Shown: positions 37,401 to 45,861, counted from the stretch's first letter. The stretch is 64,000 bases of DNA from Kordia sp. (GCF_022447245.1 NZ_JAKVBC010000012.1:1-64000); one strand, 5' to 3'. Numbers and translations are program-made. Notes: a model not told the origin generated them from the letters alone.

Positions 37401-38501
37401 ATGATTACCTATCTTTTGTATGCTTTGATAGCTCTTGCTGCTATTCAAGTCATTTATTTTTTATTTTTTGGCGCGTTTGCTTTTGAGAAAACCAAACGAA
37501 ACAAACTTCAAAATGTTCCTGTTTCTGTCATTGTCTGTGCAAAAAATGAGTCCAAAAATCTTAAAGTTTTAATTCCTCAACTTTTACAGCAAGCCTACAA
37601 CAATTACGAAATTGTGTTAATCAATGATGCTTCTTCAGATGATACAAGAGACATTATTGAGGAATTTCAAAAAATGTATAAAAATATCAAGCTTGTAAAT
37701 GTTGAGAATAATGAAGCCTTTTGGGGTAATAAAAAATATGCCCTAACTCTTGGAATTAAAGCAGCTACGAATGACTATTTAGTGTTTACAGATGCTGATT
37801 GTGTGCCAGCCTCTAGAAGTTGGTTGGCAGAAATCACGCAACATTTTTCAAGTACGAAAACAATTATTATTGGGTATGGTGCTTATTCGAGAAAGAAACA
37901 TTCCTTCTTGAATCTTCTGATACGTTTTGAAACCTTAATGGCAGCCATCCAAGCGTTCAGTTATGCAAAACTGGGCATTCCTTACACTGCCGTTGGGCGA
38001 AATTTAGCCTATCACAGAAGCGAATTTTATAAAGTCAATGGCTTTGTAAATCATATCAAAATACGCTCTGGCGATGACGATGTATTTATCAAAGATGCGA
38101 CAACAGGAAAAAATACAGCAATTTGTTATTCCAAAAATAGCTTTACCATTTCGCAGCCAAAAACGAGTTTCGGATCATGGTTTCGTCAAAAAAGAAGACA
38201 TGTAAGTACTTCATCACACTATAAGTTTATTCATAAAATCTTACTCGGCACATTTTACACTACACAAATATTATTTTGGGCACTTGCCATTTTCTTACTA
38301 TGTACAAACTTGTGGATAGTAACTTTCGGAATCATTGGAATCCGTATATTAGTACAGTATTTCATTGTTGGATTTTCGGCAAGTAAACTCAAAGAACAAG
38401 ACACCTTGTACCTACTCCCAATCTTGGAAGTCTTTTTAGTTATCATTCATTTTGGTATCTTTATAGCAAACAAGATTTCAAAACCTACGCATTGGAAATA
38501 G
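37401..38501 (+). CDS. Family 2 glycosyltransferase, membrane-bound
   Basis: 366 aa. An N-terminal membrane helix is followed by a GT-A domain: VPVSVIVCAKNESKN, VLINDASSDDT, the D-x-D-like TDADCVPAS, a GDDDVF catalytic loop and a QKRRH acceptor motif resembling Q-x-x-R-W. Three C-terminal helices follow. Acceptor unknown. The 3' end overlaps the sigma-factor start by 10 nt, implying coupling. Confidence 0.88.
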   Translation: MITYLLYALIALAAIQVIYFLFFGAFAFEKTKRNKLQNVPVSVIVCAKNESKNLKVLIPQLLQQAYNNYEIVLINDASSDDTRDIIEEFQKMYKNIKLVNVENNEAFWGNKKYALTLGIKAATNDYLVFTDADCVPASRSWLAEITQHFSSTKTIIIGYGAYSRKKHSFLNLLIRFETLMAAIQAFSYAKLGIPYTAVGRNLAYHRSEFYKVNGFVNHIKIRSGDDDVFIKDATTGKNTAICYSKNSFTISQPKTSFGSWFRQKRRHVSTSSHYKFIHKILLGTFYTTQILFWALAIFLLCTNLWIVTFGIIGIRILVQYFIVGFSASKLKEQDTLYLLPILEVFLVIIHFGIFIANKISKPTHWK

Positions 38502-39049
38502 CAGAAACGATTCTGAAAGCATACATACAAAAAGCCAAACTGGGTAATCAAGTTGCGTTCAACTTTCTACTCAATTCTTTTTGGAACGACGTGTATGGAT
38601 TTCAACTAAAACGCGTTCAAAATGAAAACGATGCGGAAGATATTACCATTCAAACTTTTTCTAAAGCTTTTGACAAAATTGATACATTTGACGAAAAGTA
38701 CAAGTTTAAAACGTGGCTGATTACCATTTCTAAGAATGTCCATATTGACTTTCTTCGCAAGAAAAAAACGCATATTGAAACAACTCCTGAACAAGAGGAA
38801 GAAGTATACAGAATCATAGATGATGGACCAACGCCAGAAGATAAAATTATCACCGAACAAAACTTAGCGAAACTGTTACGTGATATCAAAAAGCTAAAAC
38901 CACATTACCAAGAAATTATCAACTTACGCTACTTTCAAGAGTTGAGTTACAAAGAAATTTCAGAACAATTGCAAGAACCGATGAATAATGTAAAGGTGAA
39001 ATTATTGCGTGCTAAAAAGCTACTTGCAGAAATTAATCAAAAACAATGA
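38492..39049 (+). CDS. ECF-type RNA polymerase sigma factor
   Basis: 185 aa from a TTG at 38492 that lies inside the glycosyltransferase gene; no ATG serves. Region 2 reads DAEDITIQTFSKAFDKIDTF and FKTWLITISKNVHIDFLRKK; region 4 reads YQEIINLRYFQELSYKEISEQL and VKVKLLRAKKLL. No anti-sigma gene is adjacent: both flanking genes are enzymes or transporters. It overlaps the Nramp-like gene by 4 nt (ATGA). Confidence 0.9.
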   Translation: MEIAETILKAYIQKAKLGNQVAFNFLLNSFWNDVYGFQLKRVQNENDAEDITIQTFSKAFDKIDTFDEKYKFKTWLITISKNVHIDFLRKKKTHIETTPEQEEEVYRIIDDGPTPEDKIITEQNLAKLLRDIKKLKPHYQEIINLRYFQELSYKEISEQLQEPMNNVKVKLLRAKKLLAEINQKQ

Positions 39050-40260
39050 ATGCATCTTTTCTTAAAAAACTAGGTCCAGGATTATTATTTGCTGGAGCTG
39101 CCATTGGTGTATCACATTTGGTCAATTCAACCAAAGTTGGCGCAGAATTCGGCTTCGGATTGTTATGGGCATTGTTGCTCGTAAACTTATTTAAGTATCC
39201 ATTCTTTCAATTTGGTCCACGATATGCTGCTGCCACTGGTGAAAGCTTGCTTGATGGGTATAAAAAACTCAGCAAAGGCTTACTCATCGTATATTTCATT
39301 CTGACATTTGCCACCATGTTTACCATCCAAACAGCCGTTACAATTGTTACCGCTGGTTTGGCAAAACAATTATTTGGGATTGATTTTGACATGGAAGTTT
39401 GGAGTACCATCATCACACTTATTTGTTTGGGAATTTTAGCGATGGGACGTTATTCCTTTCTAGACAAATTGATGAAAGTCATCATTATTACATTGACAAT
39501 TAGTACTATTGTTGCTGTCACTTTTGCAATTACCAATGGAAACGAAGCTTTGACAATAGGGCAAATTTTTCCTGAAGGAGCTGGACATACATTGTTAATT
39601 GTGTTTATGGGTTGGATGCCTGCCCCGCTAGACATTTCGATTTGGCACTCACTTTGGGCGATTGAAAAACGTCAAGAAACCAAAGAGTTTACGCCAAAAA
39701 CTGCATTGTTTGATTTTGATTTTGGGTACATCGTCACCATTATCTTGGGCGCATGCTTTATTGCTTTGGGCGCGTATGTGATGTTTGGATCTGGAATTGA
39801 GTTTTCACCAAAAGGAGGCGTATTTGCTTCTCAATTGATTGATTTATATACGACAAACTTAGGAAGTGGTGCCTATATCATTATTGCCATTGCTGCTTTT
39901 ACAACCATGTTTAGTACGACTTTGACAACCTTGGATGCTTCTCCAAGAGCCATGGCAAAAACGAGTCAATTGTTGTTTGGAAAATACATCAAGCACAGTT
40001 ATATTTTTTGGATGTTGATTCTGGTAGCAGGAACTATTTTGATTCTAACGCAGTTTCTGTCAGAAATGTCTGCGCTTATTAAAATTGCTACGGTTCTATC
40101 TTTCATAACTGCGCCATTTTATGCGATCTCAAACTATATTCTTATCACCAGTAAACATACTCCAAAAGAATGGCAACCAAAATTAGGATTGCGTATTTTA
40201 AGTTGGTTAGGAATATTGTTTTTAACGGGATTTTCTATTTGGTACTTAACGACTTTATAA
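39046..40260 (+). CDS. Nramp-related (SLC11-like) transporter with altered metal-binding motifs
   Basis: 404 aa, about 11 membrane helices. The helix-1 region starts GPGLLFAGAAIG as in Nramp, but the metal-binding D-P-G-N is replaced by S-H-L-V-N-S-T (residues 23-29). In helix 6 the M-P-H motif is replaced by M-P-A-P in IVFMGWMPAPLDIS. Canonical Mn/Fe transport should not be assumed; it may move another ion or a non-metal substrate. It ends the operon, coupled to the sigma-factor gene. Confidence 0.8.
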   Translation: MNASFLKKLGPGLLFAGAAIGVSHLVNSTKVGAEFGFGLLWALLLVNLFKYPFFQFGPRYAAATGESLLDGYKKLSKGLLIVYFILTFATMFTIQTAVTIVTAGLAKQLFGIDFDMEVWSTIITLICLGILAMGRYSFLDKLMKVIIITLTISTIVAVTFAITNGNEALTIGQIFPEGAGHTLLIVFMGWMPAPLDISIWHSLWAIEKRQETKEFTPKTALFDFDFGYIVTIILGACFIALGAYVMFGSGIEFSPKGGVFASQLIDLYTTNLGSGAYIIIAIAAFTTMFSTTLTTLDASPRAMAKTSQLLFGKYIKHSYIFWMLILVAGTILILTQFLSEMSALIKIATVLSFITAPFYAISNYILITSKHTPKEWQPKLGLRILSWLGILFLTGFSIWYLTTL

Positions 40261-40302
40261 AACTCTAAAGCGAACCGAAGTGCGCTTTATTTACTATCAT
40301 TT
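40261..40302. other. Short convergent gap
   Basis: AAAGCG (40267-40272) and CGCTTT (40283-40288) form a weak hairpin that may end either transcript. Confidence 0.4.
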
Positions 40303-40508
40303 CTATTTATCCTGGCAATGTTGAAAACAAACCGAAATTTGCTCTGTTCTATCACAAACAGTTATTGAATTTGGCACACCACACGTTACAAGACAAGAAA
40401 CCGTTGGAAGGCAGGTATATGTAAACACTCCTCCTTGCAAACAAGATTGATGTAAATTTGAAATGGATTTTTGTTCAAATGAAATGATTTTATAATTCTT
40501 TTTTACAT
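40303..40508 (-). pseudogene. Lanthipeptide-like double-Gly precursor peptide, start codon out of frame
   Basis: A 66-codon frame (40503 down to stop 40303) reads KKNYKIISFEQKSISNL, then HQSCLQGG, then a core of about 40 aa with six Cys (FTYTC, LPTVSC, LVTC, ITVC, ISVC, FQHC) interleaved with Ser/Thr. A leader of the K-x-x-S-F-E-x-K-S-I-S-x-L type ending in GG is the hallmark of class I lanthipeptide and related RiPP precursors of Bacteroidota. The only ATG (40508-40506) is followed by one extra T before six A's and so reads ATG TAA; removing that T gives MKKNYK. No in-frame ATG, GTG or TTG exists before the leader. No modification or export gene is nearby. Broken gene, slippage-rescued gene or sequencing error. 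Confidence 0.6.
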
Positions 40509-40734
40509 AATAAAGTGTTTTAAAAAATGAATAATCAATGCGAATATATTTTCAAAAACTCATACTTTTTCGTGTCACATCACCAAATTAGATGATTTAA
40601 GCTTCCGAATTTAGAAGCTCTATTTGCATTGAATACACCGATACAATTTAAAATCACAAAAATCTACAAACAGCTATATTAATGAAACATTTTTTTCAAA
40701 GAGATTCTTTGTATCTTTGCTGCTCATATTTTGA
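40304..40734. other. Intergenic region upstream of lipA
   Basis: Apart from the peptide frame on the minus strand, the part from about 40510 to 40700 holds only a short hairpin (AGCTTC/GAAGCT, about 40600-40619) and the lipA promoter. No other gene recognised. Confidence 0.5.
40712..40719 (+). promoter_or_regulatory. Probable -7 element of lipA
   Basis: TATCTTTG matches TAnnTTTG. It ends 15 bp before ATG 40735 and 33 bp before ATG 40753, so transcription would begin just ahead of the first of these. Confidence 0.5.
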
Positions 40735-40752
40735 ATGATTAGAATAACTGCT

Positions 40753-41628
40753 ATGAGTGTAGAAACAAAAGCAAGTGTATTACCTCCAAAAGGAAAACCG
40801 AAATGGCTTCGTGTTAAGCTTCCAACAGGTAAAAAATATACTGAACTTCGCGGATTGGTTGACAAGTACAAATTGAATACGATTTGTACGTCTGGAAGTT
40901 GTCCAAACATGGGTGAATGTTGGGGCGAAGGAACGGCAACGTTTATGATTCTTGGAAATGTCTGTACACGTTCGTGTGGATTTTGTGGTGTAAAAACAGG
41001 ACGACCAGAAACGGTTGCTTGGGATGAACCTGAGAAAGTAGCACGTTCTATTAAAATCATGAAAATTAAACATGCGGTTTTAACTTCTGTAGATCGTGAT
41101 GATTTAAAAGATATGGGAAGTATCATTTGGGCAGAAACGGTAAAGGCCGTACGACGAATGAATCCTACGACTACACTAGAAACCTTGATCCCAGATTTTC
41201 AAGGTATTGAACGTCATTTGGATCGTATTGTAGAAGTGTCTCCTGAAGTAGTTTCTCATAACATGGAAACAGTTCGTCGTTTGACACGTGAAGTACGAAT
41301 TCAAGCAAAGTACGATCGTAGCTTGGCAGTGTTGAAGTATTTGAAAGATGAAGGAATCAACAGAACCAAATCGGGAATTATGTTAGGTTTGGGAGAAACA
41401 GAAGAAGAAGTGATTGAAACCCTACATGATTTAAGTGCAGCGAATGTAGATGTGGTAACTATCGGACAGTATTTACAACCAAGTAAGAAGCATTTGCCTG
41501 TGCAACGTTTTGTAACACCTGCGGAATTTGACCGTTATCGTGAAATCGGATTGGACTTAGGTTTCCGTCATGTCGAAAGTGGTGCGTTGGTGCGTTCTTC
41601 TTATAAGGCGCATAAACATATTGATTGA
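40753..41628 (+). CDS. lipA: Lipoyl synthase
   Basis: 291 aa from ATG 40753 ([19 protein letters not shown]); ATG 40735 adds six residues (MIRITA) and is less likely. Radical SAM enzyme with the auxiliary cluster motif [12 protein letters not shown], the SAM cluster motif C-TRS-C-GF-C and the C-terminal R-S-S-Y that completes the auxiliary cluster. It inserts two sulfur atoms into protein-bound octanoyl groups. Also visible: [14 protein letters not shown] and [16 protein letters not shown]. Single gene with its own promoter and terminator. Confidence 0.96.
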   Translation: MSVETKASVLPPKGKPKWLRVKLPTGKKYTELRGLVDKYKLNTICTSGSCPNMGECWGEGTATFMILGNVCTRSCGFCGVKTGRPETVAWDEPEKVARSIKIMKIKHAVLTSVDRDDLKDMGSIIWAETVKAVRRMNPTTTLETLIPDFQGIERHLDRIVEVSPEVVSHNMETVRRLTREVRIQAKYDRSLAVLKYLKDEGINRTKSGIMLGLGETEEEVIETLHDLSAANVDVVTIGQYLQPSKKHLPVQRFVTPAEFDRYREIGLDLGFRHVESGALVRSSYKAHKHID

Positions 41629-41633
41629 CGCTT

Positions 41634-41663
41634 GGCGTCATGCTGAACTCGATTCAGTATCTC
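41634..41663. repeat. Dispersed palindromic repeat after lipA
   Basis: Contains CATGCTGAACTCGATTCAG, an imperfect palindrome related to 27923-27950; a shortened relative with GTGCTGAACT follows near 41761. Confidence 0.6.
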
Positions 41664-41699
41664 TTTAAATGTAAAATTTAAAATATTAAATGATAAATT

Positions 41700-41735
41700 G
41701 GGCTAGTGGTGTTTTGCGGCTAGCCTTTTCTTTTG
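41700..41735 (+). terminator. Terminator after lipA
   Basis: GGCTAG (41701-41706) pairs with CTAGCC (41720-41725), followed by TTTTCTTTT. Confidence 0.75.
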
Positions 41736-41894
41736 ACGTTAGTACGTCATAATAAGCCATGTGCTGAACTTTATTGGGTATTGACTCAGTATCCAATCCT
41801 TTTTATTTTTTTATAACTTTTTTGTCATTGGCTTCGCCGAATCTTTGATTTCCTGTGTAGCCAGGAATCCTACAAATTACTTTGTATTAATTCA

Positions 41895-42245
41895 AAAAGC
41901 AAAACGTCACTACGAGGAAGTATAACATGGCAGTCATATTCTAAGAATATTCAGAATTTACTGAGAAACAGATTACCGCGACTGTGTCTCGCAAAGACGA
42001 ATCATATTTATGCTAAAAGTCATTTCGAGTGAATTTGTGTAATAAATAAGTATCTAGAAATATTTTGATATAAATAGTTTCTTAGCACTTCTTGATACAA
42101 TTCGCTTGAGCGAATCACTCGAAGTGACGATTGTGTACATTACGTCATTACGAGGAAGTATGACGAAGTAATCTGTTTATCAGAGAACATTTTCGTTTTA
42201 AGTGACAGATTTCCGTGACTACGTCTCACAAAGACGAATCTAACA
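41895..42245. repeat. Cluster of dispersed repeats between lipA and the response regulator
   Basis: Copies of the CGTCAnTnCGAGGAAG unit lie at 41905-41937 and 42143-42177. CTCGCAAAGACGAATC-like stretches lie near 41975-41990 and 42225-42243. A separate 110-bp element with terminal inverted repeats, GTCATTTCGAGTGA (42019-42032) and TCACTCGAAGTGAC (42115-42128, one mismatch), sits between them, with a hairpin TTCGCT/AGCGAA at 42101-42114. I see no gene in 41629-42304. Confidence 0.75.
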
Positions 42246-42304
42246 AGTCTAACAATCTAAGAGCGTAGCAAATCTAAGAGATTCCCGCCTACGCGGGAAC
42301 AAGT

Positions 42305-42982
42305 CTAAATCAATGGAATCTCATTCGGTTCAATATAGTTATTTTGAATCGCATAAATCACTAAACCTGCAATGTTTCTTGCCTCCGTTTTAATGAATAA
42401 GTTGTTTTTATGACCTTCTACCGTACGTGGTGCGATGAAAAGTTTTTCTGCAATTTCTTTGGCGGTTTTTTGGAAGCAAATCAACTTTAGGACCTCAACT
42501 TCTCGTTCGGTCAATTTATTTTTTTCAATTAAGGTTGGTTTGGGACTTTTGTGGGAAATTTGTTCGCGCAACACACCTAGTTGATCGTCCATAAAGTAGA
42601 ATCCTTTGTCGTACACTTCATTGATGATTTCTACCAATTGTACGGGCGAAATTCCTTTTGGCAAGAAGGCAGACACACCTGTTTTTAACATAAATCCCAT
42701 GAAGGATCGTTTGTAATGTGATGTCATCAATATCACGCGGATGCTTGGATAGTTTTGTTTTAGAAACTCGGTTACTTCTACTCCATTGATACCAGGCATG
42801 TTTAAATCGAGTACCATGACATCTGGCAAAGCACTATCGGTTGCCAATTTTTCTTTCAGTATTTCGCCGCTATCTGCCGTATAACAAACTTCCATGTTTT
42901 CTTGATTCCCTAAAAAATCTTTTAACAATGATACAATTAACGCATCGTCATCTACTAGTGCTATTGTGATTATGTCTTCCAT
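42305..42982 (-). CDS. NarL/FixJ-type response regulator
   Basis: 225 aa. Receiver domain with ALVDDDALIV, phospho-acceptor Asp in VMVLDLNMPGINGVEV and the Lys in AFLPKGISP, then a LuxR-type HTH (LTEREVEVLKLICFQKTAKEIAEKLFIAPRTVEGHKNNLF written in two parts: helix 2-3 around residues 170-195). Partner of the histidine kinase that ends 5 nt upstream. It is the last gene of the five-gene run 45861-42305. The target promoters are unknown. Confidence 0.93.
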   Translation of the reverse strand: MEDIITIALVDDDALIVSLLKDFLGNQENMEVCYTADSGEILKEKLATDSALPDVMVLDLNMPGINGVEVTEFLKQNYPSIRVILMTSHYKRSFMGFMLKTGVSAFLPKGISPVQLVEIINEVYDKGFYFMDDQLGVLREQISHKSPKPTLIEKNKLTEREVEVLKLICFQKTAKEIAEKLFIAPRTVEGHKNNLFIKTEARNIAGLVIYAIQNNYIEPNEIPLI

Positions 42983-42987
42983 GTTTT

Positions 42988-43740
42988 TTAGTTTTTAAAA
43001 AGAAACAAGTTTGAAGTTCCTTTGCCAATTGTTGATTTTACTTTGTGCATTCCTTTTAAGAATTGCACTCTAGTTTCTATGTTTTTGGTTCCTAAGCCTT
43101 TACTGTTTTTTGCTACATCATACCCTTTTCCATTATCGCTAATATACAAAGTCATATAGTTTTTTGTTTGTTTTAAGTGTAAAAATAGCTGTGTGGCATT
43201 GGCATGTTTTATGGTATTTGTAATGATTTCTTGAATTAAACGTGTGATTTGCACTTTAAATTCTTCAGTGTCGTTTACTTCTGTTCTGAGATCAAATAGT
43301 GTTGTAATCAATAAATGCTGTTCCCAAGGATCTAGCAATTCTTTGATCAACTCTGGAAGTTTGGTAAACTCTACCAAAGGTGGACTTAAATCATGCGAGA
43401 TTCTGCGTGCAATAGTGATACTTTCATGCAAAGCCTCAATCGTTTTTTGATCTTTACTTGTAATTTCCTGTTGCATTTTTAGTGCAGTCAATCGTCCTAT
43501 TAATCCATCATGAATATCAGCCGCAATGCGATGTCTTTCAATTTCTTGGATTTTTATCGTAGTTTCCAACAAATTCTTTTGATGATTTAACTGAATAGCC
43601 GCTTCTTTTTCTTTTGCCTTGATGATTTTCTTAAAAATAGCACGAATTAAGAAAATGATCACTGTCAATAAGATAATGACAAACAATGCCACAATAATGA
43701 TCCAAAGAATTATTGTTTCCGGTTTCTGCCACGTTTCCAT
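42988..43740 (-). CDS. HisKA_3-type sensor histidine kinase
   Basis: 250 aa. One N-terminal membrane helix (IILWIIIVALFVIILLTVIIFLI), a short coiled linker, then the dimerisation block HRIAADIHDGLIGRL with the phospho-acceptor His, and an HATPase_c domain (IQEIITNTIKHANATQ, ISDNGKGYD, KGLGTKNIETRV). There is no extracytoplasmic sensor domain, so it probably senses through the membrane or through the preceding 7-TM protein, whose gene it overlaps by 31 nt. Confidence 0.92.
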   Translation of the reverse strand: METWQKPETIILWIIIVALFVIILLTVIIFLIRAIFKKIIKAKEKEAAIQLNHQKNLLETTIKIQEIERHRIAADIHDGLIGRLTALKMQQEITSKDQKTIEALHESITIARRISHDLSPPLVEFTKLPELIKELLDPWEQHLLITTLFDLRTEVNDTEEFKVQITRLIQEIITNTIKHANATQLFLHLKQTKNYMTLYISDNGKGYDVAKNSKGLGTKNIETRVQFLKGMHKVKSTIGKGTSNLFLFKN

Positions 43741-44366
43741 ATAAAATAAGTTAAGTATACATAAAACAAAATCAGAAATACTACATTTCCGATAAATATA
43801 TAACCTGCCAAATACACTGCTTGGTTCACCAAAAAGTTCAATGGAAGAAAAATCAAAAATTGCAAGGAAAAAAAGCAGAGAATGGTACTGTTCAATATAA
43901 AATAATCCCCTTCGTTCTTATATAAATTTTCTTCATCACGAATCAATTCAAAGAAAAAAATCAGAGCCATTATAACAATAAACAAAGGGCCTAATGCTTT
44001 TGCATAGGGTTGAAATACATTTACTTCAACAGTATTAATATAAATTGACTCTATTAAAGTGTACAAAATACCAAAAGCAGTAATTCCTATAAGTAATTTC
44101 TTCTTCCCTGTTAAATAATAATATACTTTCATAAATACAAAAAGCTCTAACCATGTTAAGACAAAAAACAAAAACAAATTATTATTTATAATCGCACCCA
44201 ACAATCTAGAAGATAAGTCAATTAACAAACTTCCTATCAAAAAATAGAATAGTAGTTTCGCTATTTTATCTAAACGTTTATAATAATAGAGTCCAATACT
44301 CGTACCGATAAACAGTACGAGTGGAGAAGCATTTGTAATGATTTCTGAAAATGTTTTAAAATCCAT
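43710..44366 (-). CDS. Seven-helix membrane protein coupled to a two-component system
   Basis: 218 aa, about seven hydrophobic helices (for example LVLFIGTSIGLYYY, LFLFFVLTWLELFVFMK, LFIVIMALIFFFELI). Few charged residues in the helices; short loops. I do not recognise the family. Its ATG shares one base with the stop of the preceding gene (TAATG at 44368-44364) and its 3' end overlaps the kinase by 31 nt, so it is a likely sensor or ligand-binding partner of the kinase (inference). Confidence 0.8.
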   Translation of the reverse strand: MDFKTFSEIITNASPLVLFIGTSIGLYYYKRLDKIAKLLFYFLIGSLLIDLSSRLLGAIINNNLFLFFVLTWLELFVFMKVYYYLTGKKKLLIGITAFGILYTLIESIYINTVEVNVFQPYAKALGPLFIVIMALIFFFELIRDEENLYKNEGDYFILNSTILCFFSLQFLIFLPLNFLVNQAVYLAGYIFIGNVVFLILFYVYLTYFIWKRGRNRKQ

Positions 44367-45043
44367 TATTGAATTCCTGACAATAGGAAAACTCCAAAGT
44401 TCTTCTTATCAGTTGAAGGATATCCATCTTGTCCAAATGGAGGAACAGGTCGTGCCATATCTTCAAATTCAGATCCACTGCCATCTGTAGTGTCTAATTC
44501 TAGTTTTGAATTTAAAAACGTATTTGTTACCGTATTTTTGACAACTAAATCCATCCTGTATTTAGTTGGTATTGTTGGGTTAGAATTTGTTCGTAATGCA
44601 AAAAAACATTCATGTAAATGATTCACTTCAAAATCGCTCGTAGGAATCACTAATACTTGAGGTGCACTACTTACTTTCATTAACCAACCGTTTCGCAATG
44701 ATTCATCACACCAATTATTAATCCAACTTACAAATTCTGGACTTGATTTACTACTTACCTTTTTTTACTTTTCATCAATCGCAACTAACTCTCCACAATT
44801 TAGAATACTTTTATTCGAAATTTCGTCTAAGTTAGCTGGTATTACATAAAATTGAATTTCTCCAGAAGTATTTAAACCAAAATAAATATGCAATTTTTCT
44901 GATTCTTTCATTTCAGCATCTAATGTTAACGGAAAATTATTTCCACTTTTTTCAAATAGAGAAATAATTCCATCGTTGGGTGCGCCATGAGCAAATGAAC
45001 TCCAATTTTCTATACTAATAATAGGGTTTACAAATTCAGCCAT
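44366..45043 (-). pseudogene. Paralogue of the 45193-45861 protein, interrupted by one in-frame TAA
   Basis: Two ORFs (45043-44765, 92 codons, and 44698-44366, whose TTG start is only the first usable codon) are in the same frame, separated by a single TAA at 44767-44765 in the context AAG TAA AAA AAG. Read through, the 225 codons align end to end with the neighbouring protein: IENWSSF with IDRWNSL, LHIYFGL with FHVYFGL, INNWCDES with INAWQNLE, DFEVNHLHECFFALR with DFNPGDVHACYFAIR, MDLVV with MDLVI, and DMARPVPPFG identical. The 3' end is coupled to the 7-TM gene. Nonsense mutation, readthrough, or sequencing error. Function unknown. Confidence 0.8.
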
Positions 45044-45192
45044 AATGTTTAAGTTTTTAAATTAGTTATTTTCTTAAATTTAACAATATTAATTGTTTTG
45101 AAAATATTAATTGCAGTTAGTTTTTTTGCAAATCCTTTTAATCGATACCTATGTAAAACTATTTCATTGTTTAAATACTATTTAGATTGATT

Positions 45193-45861
45193 TTAAGGAA
45201 CCATAATGCCTAAAGCAATTAAAATTCCATAATTATTTCCGAATGGAGGAACAGGTCTTGCCATATCCTTAAATACAGATGATTTATCATAAGGTTTTTT
45301 TTCTTTTATAAGTGATGGAATATCCTTAGCCCCTGTATTTGCAATGACTAAATCCATAAGTTTACCATATTCTTTATTATTTCTAATTGCAAAGTAACAC
45401 GCATGCACATCACCAGGATTAAAGTCTGAAGCATCAATACAAAAGGCCCATGGCAACGCATTATGATTTACATCTAACCATGAATTCCTACTTTCTAAAT
45501 TTTGCCAAGCGTTAATGTCTTGAATCAAGTCTTGTCTATTTGCAAAAGGATCTACAACTTTGTCATCCGTTCCAAATGGAGGAATAGGAATTAAATTCAA
45601 CGTATAAATATCAATATCTTTATCATCTTCCTTAGGAAGCACATACAATTTTAATGTATCCGCATCGTCAAGTCCAAAATAAACATGAAAATAATTATAA
45701 TGTGAATCAGCACTTATATTCCCTGTATCAAGTATAAAATAGTTTCCTGCTTTAGCAAAAATATCTTTAACTTTTTGTAAACGATTTTCATCGTTTCCAT
45801 TAATAAGTGAATTCCATCTATCGATATTGGTCATTGATGGGGTCATAGTTTTTTTATTCAT
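45193..45861 (-). CDS. Protein of unknown function with C-terminal PPFG motif (intact paralogue)
   Basis: 222 aa, no signal peptide. Two alpha/beta halves: an N-terminal part with WNSL, AKAGNYFILD and YFHVYFGLDD, and a C-terminal part with NSWLDVN, DFNPGDVHACYFAIR and MDLVIANTG. The proline motif PIPPFG occurs mid-chain (about residue 92) and again as DMARPVPPFG near residue 200, followed by a glycine-rich hydrophobic end. Pro-rich PPFG ends are unusual; they may be a docking or targeting tag. Alternative starts are Met6 and Met10. First gene of the run leading to the two-component system. Confidence 0.72.
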   Translation of the reverse strand: MNKKTMTPSMTNIDRWNSLINGNDENRLQKVKDIFAKAGNYFILDTGNISADSHYNYFHVYFGLDDADTLKLYVLPKEDDKDIDIYTLNLIPIPPFGTDDKVVDPFANRQDLIQDINAWQNLESRNSWLDVNHNALPWAFCIDASDFNPGDVHACYFAIRNNKEYGKLMDLVIANTGAKDIPSLIKEKKPYDKSSVFKDMARPVPPFGNNYGILIALGIMVP

